Shown here: in pieces, positions 27,348-36,430 of the stretch
Numbering within the stretch: position 1 is the first letter of the stretch
How the letters are laid out: each line of letters opens with the position of its first letter
From: Candidatus Eisenbacteria bacterium
Lineage (GTDB): Bacteria; Eisenbacteria; RBG-16-71-46; JAFGJU01
Direction: 5' to 3'
NCBI GenBank assembly: GCA_026388185.1
Contig: JAPLKG010000018.1
Coordinates: forward strand, 1 to 64,000
Length of the DNA: 64,000 nucleotides
Position numbers and translations under genes: made by a program
Notes under the pieces: generated by a model
What the model saw: the letters and a program-made list of their open reading frames with translations, nothing else
Databases searched by the model: none
Told to the model about the DNA's origin: nothing

Positions 27348-27427
27348 ACAATGCATAATGTCTGCAAATAATGTACAATCGCTGGAAATTCGAATTCATC
27401 CGGCACAGATCCGTTGGGAGGGAAAAC

Positions 27428-29362
27428 ATGAAAAACCGACTGAGAGCAGCAGCGCACAGGGACCGTTTTTTCGCTCACAAATTGGCTGCGTTCAGTTTCG
27501 CGCTGGTTGTCATGTCTTCGATTTTCTGGCTGGCACAAGCCTATGGTTGCGATACCCCGACCGCAAGAAGCGAGCGCGTATCGCGAAAACAGTCTCATTC
27601 GCGGCCGGATACTTCGGAGATCCTGTCGGACATCAAGTCTCTCGCGAGCGACAAACTGGAGGGCAGAGGGACGGGGCAGAGGGGAGGAGAGCTGGCGGCA
27701 AGTTTCATAGCGGACGAGTTCAAGAAGACGGGGCTTAGGCCCGCGGGTGGCCCGAAGAGCTATTTCCAATTCTTTGACGCCACCGTCGGCGTGCACATGG
27801 GAAAAGACAACTCGCTCAAGGTGGCCTTTCCTCAAGGAGAGAGCACTTATGTCGCCGACAGAGACTTCATTCCCTTCAGCTTTTCGAGCGTGGGAATCGC
27901 GTCCGGCCCCGTGACTCTTGCCGGATACGGTATAAGCTCGGAACACTATGGCTACGACGACTACTCGAAGGAAAGCCCGCAGGGGAAAATCGTCCTTGTG
28001 ATGAGACACGAGCCGCAGGAACAGGACGAGAAGAGCGTTTTTGCCGGAAAAGAGCTCACCCATTACTCTGATCTCCGCTACAAGGCTACAAACGCCAGAG
28101 AGCACGGTGCGTCCGCAATAATCATCACGGCAGACCCGCTGAATCATCCGGACGAAGAGGACGAACTGTTACCTCTTCAATCACTCGAGGGACTCGGAGA
28201 CTGCGGAATCCCGGCGATCCAGGTCAAAGAGAGAGTCGCCGAGGCAATACTGCGCGCGGGAGATTTCAACTTGGAAGATCTCCAACGCAGGATCGACAGC
28301 CTGCTTGTGCCCGTCACCATTCAAGTACCTTCGGCGGACGTCTCTCTGCGTGTAGATCTCGTGAAGGAAAAGAAGAAGGTGGCCAATGTTGTCGGCGTCA
28401 TCGAGCCATCTCGCGGCAACCCGACCGAATACGTGGTCGTCGGTGCGCACTATGATCACCTGGGAACATCAAGTCAGTTTTCTCTCTCGGGAACGAAAGG
28501 CGTCCACAATGGTGCCGACGACAACGCTTCCGGGGTCGCGGCGATGCTTGAGCTCGCCAGGATATTTTCAGCCAAGAGGGACTCTCTCAAGCGAGGAATA
28601 GTCTTCGTGGGATTCGTCGGAGAGGAGATCGGCGTCCTGGGTTCGACGTTCTACGCAAGCAACCCCGTTGTGCCTCTAGACAAGACGGCGCTGATGCTCA
28701 ATCTCGATATGGTCGGAAGGATGAGAGACCACAAACTCTACGCGGCCGGCACTGGAAGCTCCCCCATCCTCAAGGGACTTCTCGCGAGGGCCAACGAAAA
28801 GCTGAATCTACAGATCGCAAGCACGGAAAGCGGGTTCGGTGGAAGCGACCACTTCACATTTTACGCTCACAATGTGCCCGTCCTTTTCTTCTTCACCGGG
28901 GCTCACGAGGACTATCACAAAGTCACCGACGATTGGGGCAAGATAAACGTCGACGGCATCGCTTCCGTCGTCAGACTGTCGGCACACGTGCTCTCAGAGA
29001 TTGTTTTTTCCGAAACGCCGGTGCCTTTCACGCGAGCGGCTGCCGATACTGCAGGCCCTCCCGGTGGAGAGGGCTACGGGGCCGGCCGCGGAGCCTACTT
29101 CGGGATCGTGCCGGATTTCGGAGGAGAGCCCGACAAGGGCGCAAAGATTTCCGGAGTGAGCGAAGGAAGCCCTGCTGAAGAAGCGGGACTCAAAGCGGGT
29201 GACGTTATCGTGCAGTTCGCCGGAAAAACGATCACAGGTCTATACGACCTCAGCTTCGCGCTCAAGGAAGAGAAACCTGGAGACGAAGTGGAAGTGATCG
29301 TCGTAAGGGACGGTGCGAGGATTACGTTCAAGGCTCGACTCGGGAAGAGAGGAGCAAAATAG
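27428..29362 (+). CDS. Exported M28 aminopeptidase with PA and PDZ domains
   Basis: The 644-residue protein starts at an ATG with GGGAGGG 5 nt upstream. An N-terminal hydrophobic segment (about 18-38) ends near a cysteine, so it may be a lipoprotein. A PA-like domain (about 110-270) is followed by the M28 core: 'VVVGAHYDHLG', 'GADDNASGVAAMLELA', 'GFVGEEIGVLGS', 'LNLDMVGRM' and 'HEDYHKVTDD' supply the two-zinc ligands. A C-terminal PDZ domain (about 555-640, 'SEGSPAEEAGLKAGDVIVQFAG') likely guides substrate or partner binding. It probably cleaves N-terminal residues from peptides in the periplasm and diverges from the OPT transporter gene. Confidence 0.93.
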   Translation: MKNRLRAAAHRDRFFAHKLAAFSFALVVMSSIFWLAQAYGCDTPTARSERVSRKQSHSRPDTSEILSDIKSLASDKLEGRGTGQRGGELAASFIADEFKKTGLRPAGGPKSYFQFFDATVGVHMGKDNSLKVAFPQGESTYVADRDFIPFSFSSVGIASGPVTLAGYGISSEHYGYDDYSKESPQGKIVLVMRHEPQEQDEKSVFAGKELTHYSDLRYKATNAREHGASAIIITADPLNHPDEEDELLPLQSLEGLGDCGIPAIQVKERVAEAILRAGDFNLEDLQRRIDSLLVPVTIQVPSADVSLRVDLVKEKKKVANVVGVIEPSRGNPTEYVVVGAHYDHLGTSSQFSLSGTKGVHNGADDNASGVAAMLELARIFSAKRDSLKRGIVFVGFVGEEIGVLGSTFYASNPVVPLDKTALMLNLDMVGRMRDHKLYAAGTGSSPILKGLLARANEKLNLQIASTESGFGGSDHFTFYAHNVPVLFFFTGAHEDYHKVTDDWGKINVDGIASVVRLSAHVLSEIVFSETPVPFTRAAADTAGPPGGEGYGAGRGAYFGIVPDFGGEPDKGAKISGVSEGSPAEEAGLKAGDVIVQFAGKTITGLYDLSFALKEEKPGDEVEVIVVRDGARITFKARLGKRGAK

Positions 29363-29432
29363 AGAGCCGGCAGGGTTCGCTCACCCGCGAGCGACTCCCC
29401 ACACCGAGCCCTCCGTGAGTGCTAGAGTCGAC

Positions 29433-30320
29433 CTACTGAACAAACAGGCTGTGAGGAATGGCGTGAGCCACGATTGTCAGGAAGATTCCGATCAAGCTGA
29501 GACCCACAAAGACGCTTCCTGAGACTTTGCCTGTGCGCGGGGCGTACTCCCCTCTCTGCGGTTTCCAGCCGATCGACAGAAGAATCAACCAGTAGAGAAC
29601 AATGACAAGGGACTTGTTATCAGTGATGTCGGTCCCTATCGGAAAGCCGGTCCAGCCGACTCCAAACGTGGTCTTGGCAATAGAAATTCCCAGCGGAAGC
29701 ACCGTGATCGTGAAGAGGAGCCAGCCGGCGAAAAAGCTCCGGTAAGCCGACGAGAGCCCGCGACCCGAGAATATGTACGATAGAGAAAAGCGCAGGCCAT
29801 GAATCATGAGAATCATCGCACCGATTATGAGGCCGACGTGGAGAAGCAAGAGTGGTCGAAAAGGCCTGCCTTCGTACGTTACGTAGAATAGCTTTTCTCT
29901 GCCGTGGGCAAAGACTCTGTCCAAGGAAGAGGGCCTGGGCTTGATGTCCACCTTGTTGCCCTGCGAATCTTCGACTCTAAGAAAGTAGAAGGATCTCTCT
30001 CCCCTTTCCAGAGACGGCAGGGGAAATGAGAACTTGTTGCTCCCCGTGATCTGCTGAAGTTTTCCTGCGACGTAGCCCTTGCCCGACCTCCTGTAGAACA
30101 CGGTCACGTCGACGGAACCCCCACGCGTACTCCAGAAACTCCCTTCCACGTAGTGCTTCTGGCCACTGGGTTCGTCGTAATCGGGAACGAAGACATAGTT
30201 GACGGGCTTTGAGGGCCCAACGGCCCTGTACATTTCCGGAGTCATCACACCGTTGAGCATCAGGAAGAGTCCTAGGCCAACGAGGGCTATCGTTGCAATG
30301 GTGGGAACTCGTTCTCTCAT
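29433..30320 (-). CDS. Uncharacterised integral membrane protein
   Basis: The 295-residue protein was not recognised. It has one N-terminal helix (about 7-27), an extracytoplasmic beta-rich domain (about 35-150) with a 'GSFWSTRGGSVDVTVFYRR' segment, then four membrane helices (about 157-180, 195-215, 235-255, 268-288). A site AAAGGTGA precedes the ATG by 9 nt. It is separated by 84 nt from metH and on the same strand, so it could be the last gene of that unit. I see no catalytic motif. Confidence 0.7.
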   Translation of the reverse strand: MRERVPTIATIALVGLGLFLMLNGVMTPEMYRAVGPSKPVNYVFVPDYDEPSGQKHYVEGSFWSTRGGSVDVTVFYRRSGKGYVAGKLQQITGSNKFSFPLPSLERGERSFYFLRVEDSQGNKVDIKPRPSSLDRVFAHGREKLFYVTYEGRPFRPLLLLHVGLIIGAMILMIHGLRFSLSYIFSGRGLSSAYRSFFAGWLLFTITVLPLGISIAKTTFGVGWTGFPIGTDITDNKSLVIVLYWLILLSIGWKPQRGEYAPRTGKVSGSVFVGLSLIGIFLTIVAHAIPHSLFVQ

Positions 30321-30404
30321 TTGTGTTCACCTTTGCGAATTGGGCCAAGTGGCAAAGCGCGCAAGAACGAAGGGTTGCGTGCACTCCCGCACAAACTCAC
30401 GAGC

Positions 30405-32915
30405 TCACAAACCCATAAGCTCGTCGGCCTTTCTAACGGCCTCGACTGCGTTCGGAGCGTAGCGTGCGCCTATTGATCTTGCAAAGGCCTCGTTGACGGG
30501 TGCTCCGCCGACGAGTGCGTTTGCCTTGATTCCCCTCTGGACGAGAAGCTGGGCAACTTCTCCCATCCTGGGCATGGTTGTGGTGAGAAGTGCGCTCATC
30601 GCCACGATGTCGGCCTTCAGCTCCTGAGTCTTGGCCACAACTTCTTCACAGGGCACGCTCTTTCCGAGGTCGACGACCTCGTATCCGCGTGTTGCCAGCA
30701 TCATCGAGACAAGATTCTTCCCGATGTCGTGGACGTCCCCCTCCACCGTCGCGATCACTATCTTTCCGCGAAACCTCCGCGAAACCTCCTGACGAGAACT
30801 CAGAAAGGCGAATATGCCTTGCGCCGCTTCGCCCGCGAGAACGACGTGGGGAAGGAAGAGCTCACCTTTCTCGAATCTCTCCCCGATCTCTCGCATCGCG
30901 GGGACGAGAACATCCTCGATAAGCTCGGTCACGCTCCTGCCTCCGGCGAGGATGCGCTCTGCGGCGTCTATCGCCTCCTCTTTCTCGCCTTCCAGAAGAC
31001 TCCGCTTGAGAGCTTCCTCGGCGGTCCTCTTCTCTCTCAAGCTGCCATCTTCACGGCCGGTCCCGAGCACATCCCCCACGAGATCCCCCTCGCCTCCGCC
31101 GACGGCTCGATCGTCCTGTCTGCGCGCTCGCCTATGACCCTGCATTCTCACCTGCGAGAGACCGAGCGACCCGCCCGAACTCACACTCTCCGTGCGACGA
31201 GCAAGACTCGTGGCATATCTTCTTCCCAATTTGTCGTCACGCACGAGGGCCGATGAAGCCAGGATCGTTTCTCGAATGTTCTCATCCAGCGGATTCAGGA
31301 ACGCGGCATCAAGGCCTGCCTCCATGGCCATCGCAAGAAAAGACGCATTGAGGAGACTCCTCTCAGGCATGCCGTGTGAGACATTGCTCACGCCAAGCAC
31401 GCTGGTCCAGCCTCTCTCGTGGATAATCCTCACGGCATCGAGAGTCTCTCGGATGTCTTTCCCTCCCGTCGCGAGAGTCACAACTGCGGGGTCGAAAAAT
31501 ATGTCCTCTTCTGTGAGGCCGTGCTTCTCGGCCTCCCGCAGTATGAGTTCCAAAATCTCGATTTTGCTCCGGCAGTCCTCGGCCACACCCTTCTCCCCCA
31601 CGGCCAGCGCCACAATCGCACAACCGTAGCGTCCGGCCATGCGAAGAAGGACGTCCAGCTTCCTCTCGTCTTTCGGAACGGAATTGATGACGCATCGACC
31701 GGGAAGCCTCTTCAAGGCTTCTTCGATGGCCTCCGGGTTCGAGCTGTCCACAAAGACGGGAAGTTCCGTCGTCTTTTCGAGAGCTTCGGCGACCTTTGCC
31801 ATGAGCACAACTTCATCGGTCTGCGCGATCGACACATTGACGTCAAGGCACTGGGCACCTCCGTCTGCCTGGTGCACCGCCTCGTCGCGAAGGAGTCTCG
31901 TGACGCCCTGCTTAAGCTCGCTCGAGAGTTCCGGTCTCCGGCTCGGGTTGATGCGCTCTCCGATCATCACAAACGGTCTGGATGGACCCGCGATGACCCA
32001 GTTCGTCCTCGAGCAAACCTTGACGCCCTTCTCGACACTTCTAGTCCGAGGTTTCATGCCGGAGACGGCGTCGGAGATCGCCCGTGTGTGGTCCGGAGTA
32101 GAACCACAACAGCTACCGACTACGGACGCCCCGGCTTCGACCAGCCTGACCGCGCATTCAGCCATGCGCTGAGGAGGGGCAGAGTAGATGGCCCGCCCGT
32201 CCTTGAGTTCGGGCAGTCCGGCGTTGGGTTGAGCAACGAGTGGAAGAGACGTGAACGGCGCAAGTTTTTCGATCACCGGCACCATGTCTTCGGGCCCCGT
32301 GCCGCAATTGGCGCCTATCGCGTCTGCACGCAGGGCGGAGATGCAAACGGCGGCCGCCTCGGGGGAGGTTCCCGCAACCGTCCTCCCGTCGGAGCCGAAG
32401 GACATCTGCGCAATGACGGGTAAATCACATACTTCGCGCACGACGGTGAGTAGTGCTTTCAATTCCTTGACGTCCGAGAAGGTTTCGAGAACGAGCCCGT
32501 GGACACCTGCCTCGACAAGGCAGACCACTTGCTCTCTGTATATCTCTTGTGCCTCCTCGAAGCTCAGCTTCCCGAGAGGCGCGATGAATTCTCCGAGAGG
32601 ACCGATGGAACCGAAGATCCACGCCTTTCCCTCGGAGGCCTTGAGAGCAAGCTCCACAGCTTTCCGGTTCACTCTCTGCAGATCCAGCTTCCATTGAGCG
32701 AGTCTCGCCCGATTAGCGTTGAAGGAATTCGTCGTGAGGATTCTCGCGCCGGCCTTACGGTAGAGTCGATGCATCTCTTCCACTTTTTCCGGATGCGAGA
32801 GATTCCACTCCTCGGAGGGGGTGCCGCGCGAAAGGCCCTGCGCCATGAGGAAACTGCCTACGGCACCGTCGCAAACAACAATCTCGCTCTTCAGGGTTTC
32901 TAAGAATGGTTTCAT
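30405..32915 (-). CDS. metH: Cobalamin-dependent methionine synthase, MetH type lacking the reactivation domain
   Basis: The 836-residue protein has an N-terminal homocysteine methyltransferase barrel (about 1-290) with zinc ligands in 'GANCGTG' and 'GSCCGSTPDHT'. A pterin-binding methyltetrahydrofolate barrel (about 310-560) opens with 'FVMIGERINPS'. The B12 cap and cobalamin-binding domain (about 630-836) carry the ligand motif 'GDVHDIGKN'. The AdoMet reactivation domain of E. coli MetH is missing, as in many anaerobes and Thermotoga-type enzymes. A low-complexity Arg/Gly-rich linker of about 70 residues precedes the cap. I prefer the ATG at 32915 to the GTG 12 nt upstream. It transfers methyl groups from methyl-THF to homocysteine. 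Confidence 0.92.
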   Translation of the reverse strand: MKPFLETLKSEIVVCDGAVGSFLMAQGLSRGTPSEEWNLSHPEKVEEMHRLYRKAGARILTTNSFNANRARLAQWKLDLQRVNRKAVELALKASEGKAWIFGSIGPLGEFIAPLGKLSFEEAQEIYREQVVCLVEAGVHGLVLETFSDVKELKALLTVVREVCDLPVIAQMSFGSDGRTVAGTSPEAAAVCISALRADAIGANCGTGPEDMVPVIEKLAPFTSLPLVAQPNAGLPELKDGRAIYSAPPQRMAECAVRLVEAGASVVGSCCGSTPDHTRAISDAVSGMKPRTRSVEKGVKVCSRTNWVIAGPSRPFVMIGERINPSRRPELSSELKQGVTRLLRDEAVHQADGGAQCLDVNVSIAQTDEVVLMAKVAEALEKTTELPVFVDSSNPEAIEEALKRLPGRCVINSVPKDERKLDVLLRMAGRYGCAIVALAVGEKGVAEDCRSKIEILELILREAEKHGLTEEDIFFDPAVVTLATGGKDIRETLDAVRIIHERGWTSVLGVSNVSHGMPERSLLNASFLAMAMEAGLDAAFLNPLDENIRETILASSALVRDDKLGRRYATSLARRTESVSSGGSLGLSQVRMQGHRRARRQDDRAVGGGEGDLVGDVLGTGREDGSLREKRTAEEALKRSLLEGEKEEAIDAAERILAGGRSVTELIEDVLVPAMREIGERFEKGELFLPHVVLAGEAAQGIFAFLSSRQEVSRRFRGKIVIATVEGDVHDIGKNLVSMMLATRGYEVVDLGKSVPCEEVVAKTQELKADIVAMSALLTTTMPRMGEVAQLLVQRGIKANALVGGAPVNEAFARSIGARYAPNAVEAVRKADELMGL

Positions 32916-32961
32916 CGGGTTACCCACATCGTTTGGTCTCGCGTACGTTCCGCGCCGTCAC

Positions 32962-34806
32962 TCATTGCGCCTTCGTCCTCGAGAGTTTGGCCCTATCGAT
33001 CACTTCGCCCACAACATCATATCTTCTGAGCGGCGCCATTATGCAGACGCCCGAGGCAACCTCGGAGAGTTCCTCCAGGAGTCGAGCCGCGATGGAAATC
33101 CCAACACTCCTCGATTCCCCTTCCCCCGCGCTCTTCATGCTCAGTCTCATTGACTCAGGGATTGTGATTCCGGGCACCTCGTAATGGAGAAACTCCGCCT
33201 GTCTTGAACTGACGAGGGGAAGAAGCCCCGCGAAGACCGGAACTGTTCCAAGGTCGGCCTTCTTGAGAAAGCGGCGAAACTTGTCCACGTCATAGACCGG
33301 CTGAGTCACAACGAAATTCGCGCCGGATCTGATCTTCTCTCTCAGTCTCTTGAGCTCCCCCTCGACGTCTTCGCTCCAAGGGCTTGCCGCGACCCCTATC
33401 CAGAAGCCGGTAGAGGAAGAGAGCTTGTTGCCGAGGTAGTCGACGCCGCCGTTCAGTTTGTTGATGATTTCGACAAGCCCGCGCGAGTTCACTTCGTACA
33501 CGCCGGTGGCGAAGGGGTAATCGCCGACACTCGGGGGGTCACCCGTGAGCGCGAGTATATTGACAAGGCCGAGGGCATACACGCTGAGAAGATCTGCCTG
33601 AAGGCCGAGGATGTTCCTGTCTCTACAAGTGAAGTGGAGAATCACGTCCATCCCGAGCTCCGACTTGATCCTGTACCCCAATGCCACGGGACTCATCCGT
33701 ACCCTTGCCATCGGACTTTCTGAAATCGAGACGGCATCCACTCCGGCCTGCTTGAGCGCCTTCGCGGAAGAAATGTCGCCGGAAAGCTCCGTGCCCTTTG
33801 GCGGAGACAGTTCGACAACGATTGTGAACTTGTGTGAGACCAGCTCCTTGAGCGGCGTCGTGATAGAAGGCGGCGAGGCAGTCCGAGCGGCCTTTTCCAG
33901 CTTGACCCCTTCCCGCCTGTGCGCAGTTATCTTTTTCCCCGCAATGCGCGACGAGAGCGCCGCTATGTGTTCCGGGGTTGTGCCGCAGCAGCCACCGACG
34001 ATTCCCACACCGAGATTGAGCAGTTCCTCGGCGCAACCGGCAAAATAGTCGGGGTTGTGCGGGTAAGCAAACTTTCCGCGAGTGTATCTTGCGAGACCGG
34101 CGTTGGGCATCGCAGAAATGAAGACGTCTCTCCTGCCGGCCATCCTCCGGACGACTTCAATCGTCGCCTGGGGCCCCTGGCCGCAATTTACACCTACAAC
34201 GGGAGCTCCCGCGTCCGCCAGTTCGACTACGGCCTGCGCGACCGAGGTGCCGGTTATCGTTCTGTCCTCTTCCACAAACGACATCTGGACGACGACGGGG
34301 ACTTTGCCGATCTTCAATGCCTGCTCAAGTGCAATCTTCGCTTCTTCCAGGTCAGACATCGTCTCGAGAACAACGACGTCCACGCCTCCTTCGACCAGGG
34401 CGCTGATTTGCTCTCCGTAGATTGCCGCGAGCTCTTCTCTGGACAGAGCCTCGGCCGTGTCGAGGGGGCGCGAGACCGGCCCGACGGAGCCGGCGACAAA
34501 GCACTGCGGGCATGCTTCTCGAGCGATTCGAGCACCAGCCAAGTTTATCTCGAACGCCCTCGCCCCCAGGTCGTAGTACTTTGAGAGAACAAACCTGTTT
34601 GCGCCGAACGTGTTTGTCTCGATAAGCTCAGCGCCTGCGTCGGCATACTCCCGATGGATCGCCTTTATCATGGCTGGACTCGACAGATTCAACTCGTCGT
34701 AGCAATGCCCCCTGGGCACTCCCCGAGCGTAGAGCAACGTCCCCATCGCGCCGTCCGCGATGACTACGGTGCCGCTCCTGAGCCTCTCCAGCAAATCCCT
34801 CTTCAC
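32962..34806 (-). CDS. Bifunctional homocysteine S-methyltransferase / methylenetetrahydrofolate reductase
   Basis: The 614-residue fusion has an N-terminal homocysteine methyltransferase barrel (about 1-300; zinc Cys in 'GVNCGQGP' and 'GGCCGTTPEHI'). The C-terminal MTHFR barrel (about 320-610) carries 'FTIVVELSPPKGTE', 'LGMDVILHFTCRDRN' and 'LALTGDPP'. The same fusion is known from Bacillus YitJ. It reduces methylene-THF to methyl-THF and may methylate homocysteine itself. GTG start with GAGAGG 5 nt upstream. Being 34-47 nt from metH, it would supply the methyl-THF that MetH consumes. Confidence 0.94.
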   Translation of the reverse strand: MKRDLLERLRSGTVVIADGAMGTLLYARGVPRGHCYDELNLSSPAMIKAIHREYADAGAELIETNTFGANRFVLSKYYDLGARAFEINLAGARIAREACPQCFVAGSVGPVSRPLDTAEALSREELAAIYGEQISALVEGGVDVVVLETMSDLEEAKIALEQALKIGKVPVVVQMSFVEEDRTITGTSVAQAVVELADAGAPVVGVNCGQGPQATIEVVRRMAGRRDVFISAMPNAGLARYTRGKFAYPHNPDYFAGCAEELLNLGVGIVGGCCGTTPEHIAALSSRIAGKKITAHRREGVKLEKAARTASPPSITTPLKELVSHKFTIVVELSPPKGTELSGDISSAKALKQAGVDAVSISESPMARVRMSPVALGYRIKSELGMDVILHFTCRDRNILGLQADLLSVYALGLVNILALTGDPPSVGDYPFATGVYEVNSRGLVEIINKLNGGVDYLGNKLSSSTGFWIGVAASPWSEDVEGELKRLREKIRSGANFVVTQPVYDVDKFRRFLKKADLGTVPVFAGLLPLVSSRQAEFLHYEVPGITIPESMRLSMKSAGEGESRSVGISIAARLLEELSEVASGVCIMAPLRRYDVVGEVIDRAKLSRTKAQ

Positions 34807-34872
34807 GCATGCCTCTCACGATGCAGACTGTTCATCACGCATCGAGACGTTATTGTTCGATTTGGCGACACA

Positions 34873-36324
34873 TCACAGGCCGAGAACCGCGGAGTAGCCT
34901 TCCATGTCCATAAAGCCGTGCCCGCTGATGTTGAAGGCTATGACCTTTTCCTCCCCGGTCTTCTTGCACTCGAGGGCCTCATCAATGGCGCACGCGATGC
35001 TGTAGGCGGACTCGGGAGCGGGCAAGAAGCCCTCGTTCCTGACGAAGGTCCTCGCCCTCTCAAAAACGTGTTGCTCGTCGGCAGGATACGCAACCGTGTC
35101 TATGTAGCCTTTGTTTCGAAGATAGCTGATTATCGGCGAGCAACCATGATAGCGAAGCCCGTCGCCCCTTATGGGTTGCATCCGGACCTGGTGCCCGAGA
35201 GTATACATTTTTAGAAGCGGCGTCATCTCGGCGTGATCTGCAAAGTCGTACCTGTACTCGCCTTGAAGGTTGGGCGCTGCCTTGCTCTGGGCCGCGATGA
35301 AGCGGATCTTCTTTCCTTTTGTGAGAACGTCTCCGGCAAACGGAAGCGCAAATCCTCCGAAATTGCTCCCCCCACCGAGACAGGATATGACGATGTCGGG
35401 ATAATCGTTGGCCATCGCGAACTGCTTCTGCGTCTCGAGGCCGATCACGGTCTGATGAAGCAGAACGTGATTCAGCACCGAGCCCAGGCAGTATATGGCC
35501 TTCTTGTCTCGCCTGGCGTCCTCGAGCCCCTCCGATATGGCTATCCCAAGGGATCCCGGGTGGTTGGCATCTTGTCCGAAAAGCTTCCTACCGAAATCGG
35601 TCTTGTCGCTTGGAGAAGCGTAGACTTCCGCGCCCAGGAGATGTATGAGGCTCTTCCTGGCACTCTTCCAGTTGTAGACTGCTCTGACCCAATAGACGGT
35701 GCACCGCAGACCCGCGAGGCTCGCCGCGTACGCCAGCGCTGTTCCCCACTGGCCGGCGCCCGTCTCGGTGGTCAACCGCTCGTAGCCTGCCTCTCTCGCA
35801 TAGAAAGCCTGTGCCAGTGCGGTGTTGACCTTGTGACTCCCCGTCGGGCTGTAGAACTCGGCTTTGTAGTAGAGACGAGCAGGCGTGCCGAGGTGCTTCT
35901 CGAGGGAAAGCGCCCTGAAGAGCTGTCTCGGCCTGCCAGCCTGCGCATACAAAGAAAGGAGTTCGTGCGGGATGTCTATCCAGCGCTCCGTGGACATCTC
36001 CTGCTTCAAGCACTCTGCGAGAAGCATCTCCGGAAGCGCGCGGAGTCTTGATTCGCCGCTTTCAGGATCCTTTGGTGGCGGAAAGTCACCCGGCAGGTCG
36101 GCCAAGATGTTGTACCACTTGGTTGGCATGTCTTCGACCGGAAGTGCGTACTGTCTCACAATGTTCTTCGCGACTTTTACGGGACGAGCCGGCTTCGTCA
36201 TCGTTTTCCTTGTGACCTTGCCTTTCTTCGTCTTCTTCTTGTCGGTCTTCTTGCCTCTCACAGCTTTCTTGGCTCTCGTGGTCCTGCCCTTATTCACACT
36301 GCGCGCACGTTTCTTTGCAGCCAT
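34873..36324 (-). CDS. trpB2: Tryptophan synthase beta chain, TrpB2 type, with lysine-rich N-terminal extension
   Basis: The 483-residue protein contains a TrpB2 core beginning near residue 48 ('KNIVRQYALPVEDMPTKWYNILADLPG'), with the PLP lysine in 'SPTGSHKVNTALAQAFYA', the substrate block 'TTETGAGQWGTALAYAASLAGL', and the phosphate-binding glycines of 'SCLGGGSNFGGFALPF'. TrpB2 makes tryptophan from indole and serine, but some members may act on other substrates. Residues 2-46 are almost all Lys, Arg, Thr and Ala. They are truly encoded: AGGAGG lies 7 nt before the ATG at 36324. No trpA is nearby. It precedes the methyl-transfer genes by 66 nt. Confidence 0.93.
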   Translation of the reverse strand: MAAKKRARSVNKGRTTRAKKAVRGKKTDKKKTKKGKVTRKTMTKPARPVKVAKNIVRQYALPVEDMPTKWYNILADLPGDFPPPKDPESGESRLRALPEMLLAECLKQEMSTERWIDIPHELLSLYAQAGRPRQLFRALSLEKHLGTPARLYYKAEFYSPTGSHKVNTALAQAFYAREAGYERLTTETGAGQWGTALAYAASLAGLRCTVYWVRAVYNWKSARKSLIHLLGAEVYASPSDKTDFGRKLFGQDANHPGSLGIAISEGLEDARRDKKAIYCLGSVLNHVLLHQTVIGLETQKQFAMANDYPDIVISCLGGGSNFGGFALPFAGDVLTKGKKIRFIAAQSKAAPNLQGEYRYDFADHAEMTPLLKMYTLGHQVRMQPIRGDGLRYHGCSPIISYLRNKGYIDTVAYPADEQHVFERARTFVRNEGFLPAPESAYSIACAIDEALECKKTGEEKVIAFNISGHGFMDMEGYSAVLGL

Positions 36325-36430
36325 TTGGTTTCCTCCTGGGATGGCCGGATAGTCTACTCGACGGCTCTATCTCACTGTTCAAACAGCCTCCGCGTATTCA
36401 CACAGTTTCTATCACACGACCTCTGGATAA

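Noticed and set aside
27264-27356. Longer start of the OPT transporter at 27356
   Set aside because: It lies upstream of the predicted promoter (27319-27347), and the sequence is not family-like.
32916-34872. SAM or B12 riboswitch ahead of metH or the MTHFR fusion
   Set aside because: The gaps are only 46 and 66 nt, too short, and no riboswitch pattern was seen.
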